This document shows positions 63,309 through 64,000 of a DNA stretch of 64,000 nt, in pieces (the stretch's first letter is position 1; each line of letters begins with the position of its first letter). Source of the stretch: Thalassotalea algicola (GTDB taxonomy: Bacteria; Pseudomonadota; Gammaproteobacteria; Enterobacterales; Alteromonadaceae); contig NZ_JABBXH010000002.1 in NCBI RefSeq assembly GCF_012932965.1, forward strand, positions 768,623 to 832,622. Reading direction: 5' to 3'. The notes under the pieces are model-generated. The model was not told the DNA's origin. It made no database searches and saw nothing but the letters and a program-made list of their open reading frames with translations. A program made the translations under genes and the position numbers.

Positions 63309-64000
63309 TTACCAATTGCGACGTTGTTTAAATGGCTTTTCTTTTTCAGGGTGAGTTTGATTATAGGTTTTCAAACGTTGGTTTTTACCCATCAATATGC
63401 GTACTTGGTACCATGACTCTCTAGCTAACGCAAAGGCCTTACTTTGCCACCAGGCATTCTTGTAGAGTTTTTTCACTGCCGCGACCGAATCCGGTGATTG
63501 CTGACTGATCTCTTCAGCTAACGCTAAAGCTGTTTCCATAGGTACATCGGACACTTTGGTAATCACGTTAAGATTTAATGCTTGCTGAGCGTTAAACTCG
63601 CGACCGGTCATAGCCAAAAGTTTTGCTTTGTCTGTAGGTAGTTGCTCCTTTAATGCAATCGTGCCGCCCATGTCAGGTAATAAGCCCCAACGAGCTTCCA
63701 TTACGGAAAAAGTTGTCTCATCATGTGCTATACGAAAATCACCGCCAAGTGCTATTTGTAAGCCGCCACCCCAAACACGCCCGTGCAGAACCATGATTAC
63801 CGGTACTGGTATTTCCTGCCAACCTGTTGAAACATATTGTGCTAAATTAGCATGGCCAGGCCACCACTTAAAAAGTAACTTTAGTGCATTTGATTGAGAC
63901 TGCATTACCGATTTTACATCTAGACCCGTGCAAAAATCGACACCATTGCCTTTTACAATTACTGCTCGTATGTGTTTATTTTTCTTTAATGATTTTATCG
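63309..64000 (-). CDS. Enoyl-CoA hydratase/isomerase (crotonase), 5' end outside the window
   Basis: The minus-strand frame is open to the window end, and the upstream part (HIRAVIVKGNGVDFCTGLDVKSV) is clear crotonase sequence with the oxyanion-hole segment, so the ATG at 63905 is internal. Further family blocks are VIMVLHGRVWGGGLQIALGGDFRIA and FSVMEARWGLLPDMGG. A typical catalytic Glu position seems to lie in EARWG. About 230 residues are visible. The substrate is not predictable. Confidence 0.9.
   Translation of the reverse strand, partial: IKSLKKNKHIRAVIVKGNGVDFCTGLDVKSVMQSQSNALKLLFKWWPGHANLAQYVSTGWQEIPVPVIMVLHGRVWGGGLQIALGGDFRIAHDETTFSVMEARWGLLPDMGGTIALKEQLPTDKAKLLAMTGREFNAQQALNLNVITKVSDVPMETALALAEEISQQSPDSVAAVKKLYKNAWWQSKAFALARESWYQVRILMGKNQRLKTYNQTHPEKEKPFKQRRNW

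Overview
The window is AT-rich, densely coding chromosomal DNA from a marine gammaproteobacterium of the Alteromonadales, most likely near Colwellia/Thalassotalea. This is inferred from the aroH-ppsR-ppsA-ydiJ block (also clustered in enterics), recC-recB-recD order, DUF2982, DUF3087 and DUF3240 genes, and two TonB-dependent receptors. No rRNA, tRNA, CRISPR array, transposase, integrase or phage gene was seen.

Layout. 1-3850 (perhaps to 4250): single-gene units all on the + strand, separated by attC-like imperfect palindromes, so the tail of an integron cassette array (two acetyltransferases, a chloramphenicol-phosphotransferase-like kinase, a class C beta-lactamase-fold serine hydrolase, unknowns). 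4249-6652: small solo genes (DUF1428, DoxX-like, PH domain, LysE exporter). 6695-13055: a heavy-metal RND efflux operon (fusion protein, pump, DUF3240, cytochrome b561) divergent from a membrane-anchored LuxR-type regulator. 13115-16380: glutathione transferase, a repeat-built coiled-coil protein with a KfrA-like N-terminus, and a low-molecular-weight phosphatase. 16445-24270: aroH, ppsR, ppsA and ydiJ. 24358-43046: a large nucleic-acid and nucleoside utilisation locus. 43238-44284: aroG. 44408-49475: MoxR/DUF58/transglutaminase operon plus small membrane proteins. 49534-58192: recC-recB-recD. 58205-64000: DUF3087, a VOC protein, a zinc-homeostasis cluster (DUF1826, Zur-like, MerC-like, CobW/COG0523) with two Zur-type boxes, and a crotonase cut by the window end.

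The most interesting system is the nucleoside locus. It combines an exported alkaline phosphatase and exported EEP-family hydrolase, two TonB-dependent receptors, the transporter NupC, and cdd, deoA, upp, tdk, deoC, udk, deoB, deoD, a short xapX-like gene and add. Together these could take extracellular nucleotides or DNA to nucleosides, bases and deoxyribose phosphate. A RutR-like TetR regulator starts the phosphatase operon. Six sites resembling the E. coli RutR box (TTGACCA-nn-TGGTCAA) lie in this locus: three in the regulator/TonB-receptor intergenic region, one before cdd-deoA, one between udk and deoB, and one inside the add reading frame. This suggests one pyrimidine-sensing regulator commanding both salvage and scavenging, instead of DeoR/CytR. 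That is inferred from sequence and needs binding or expression data.
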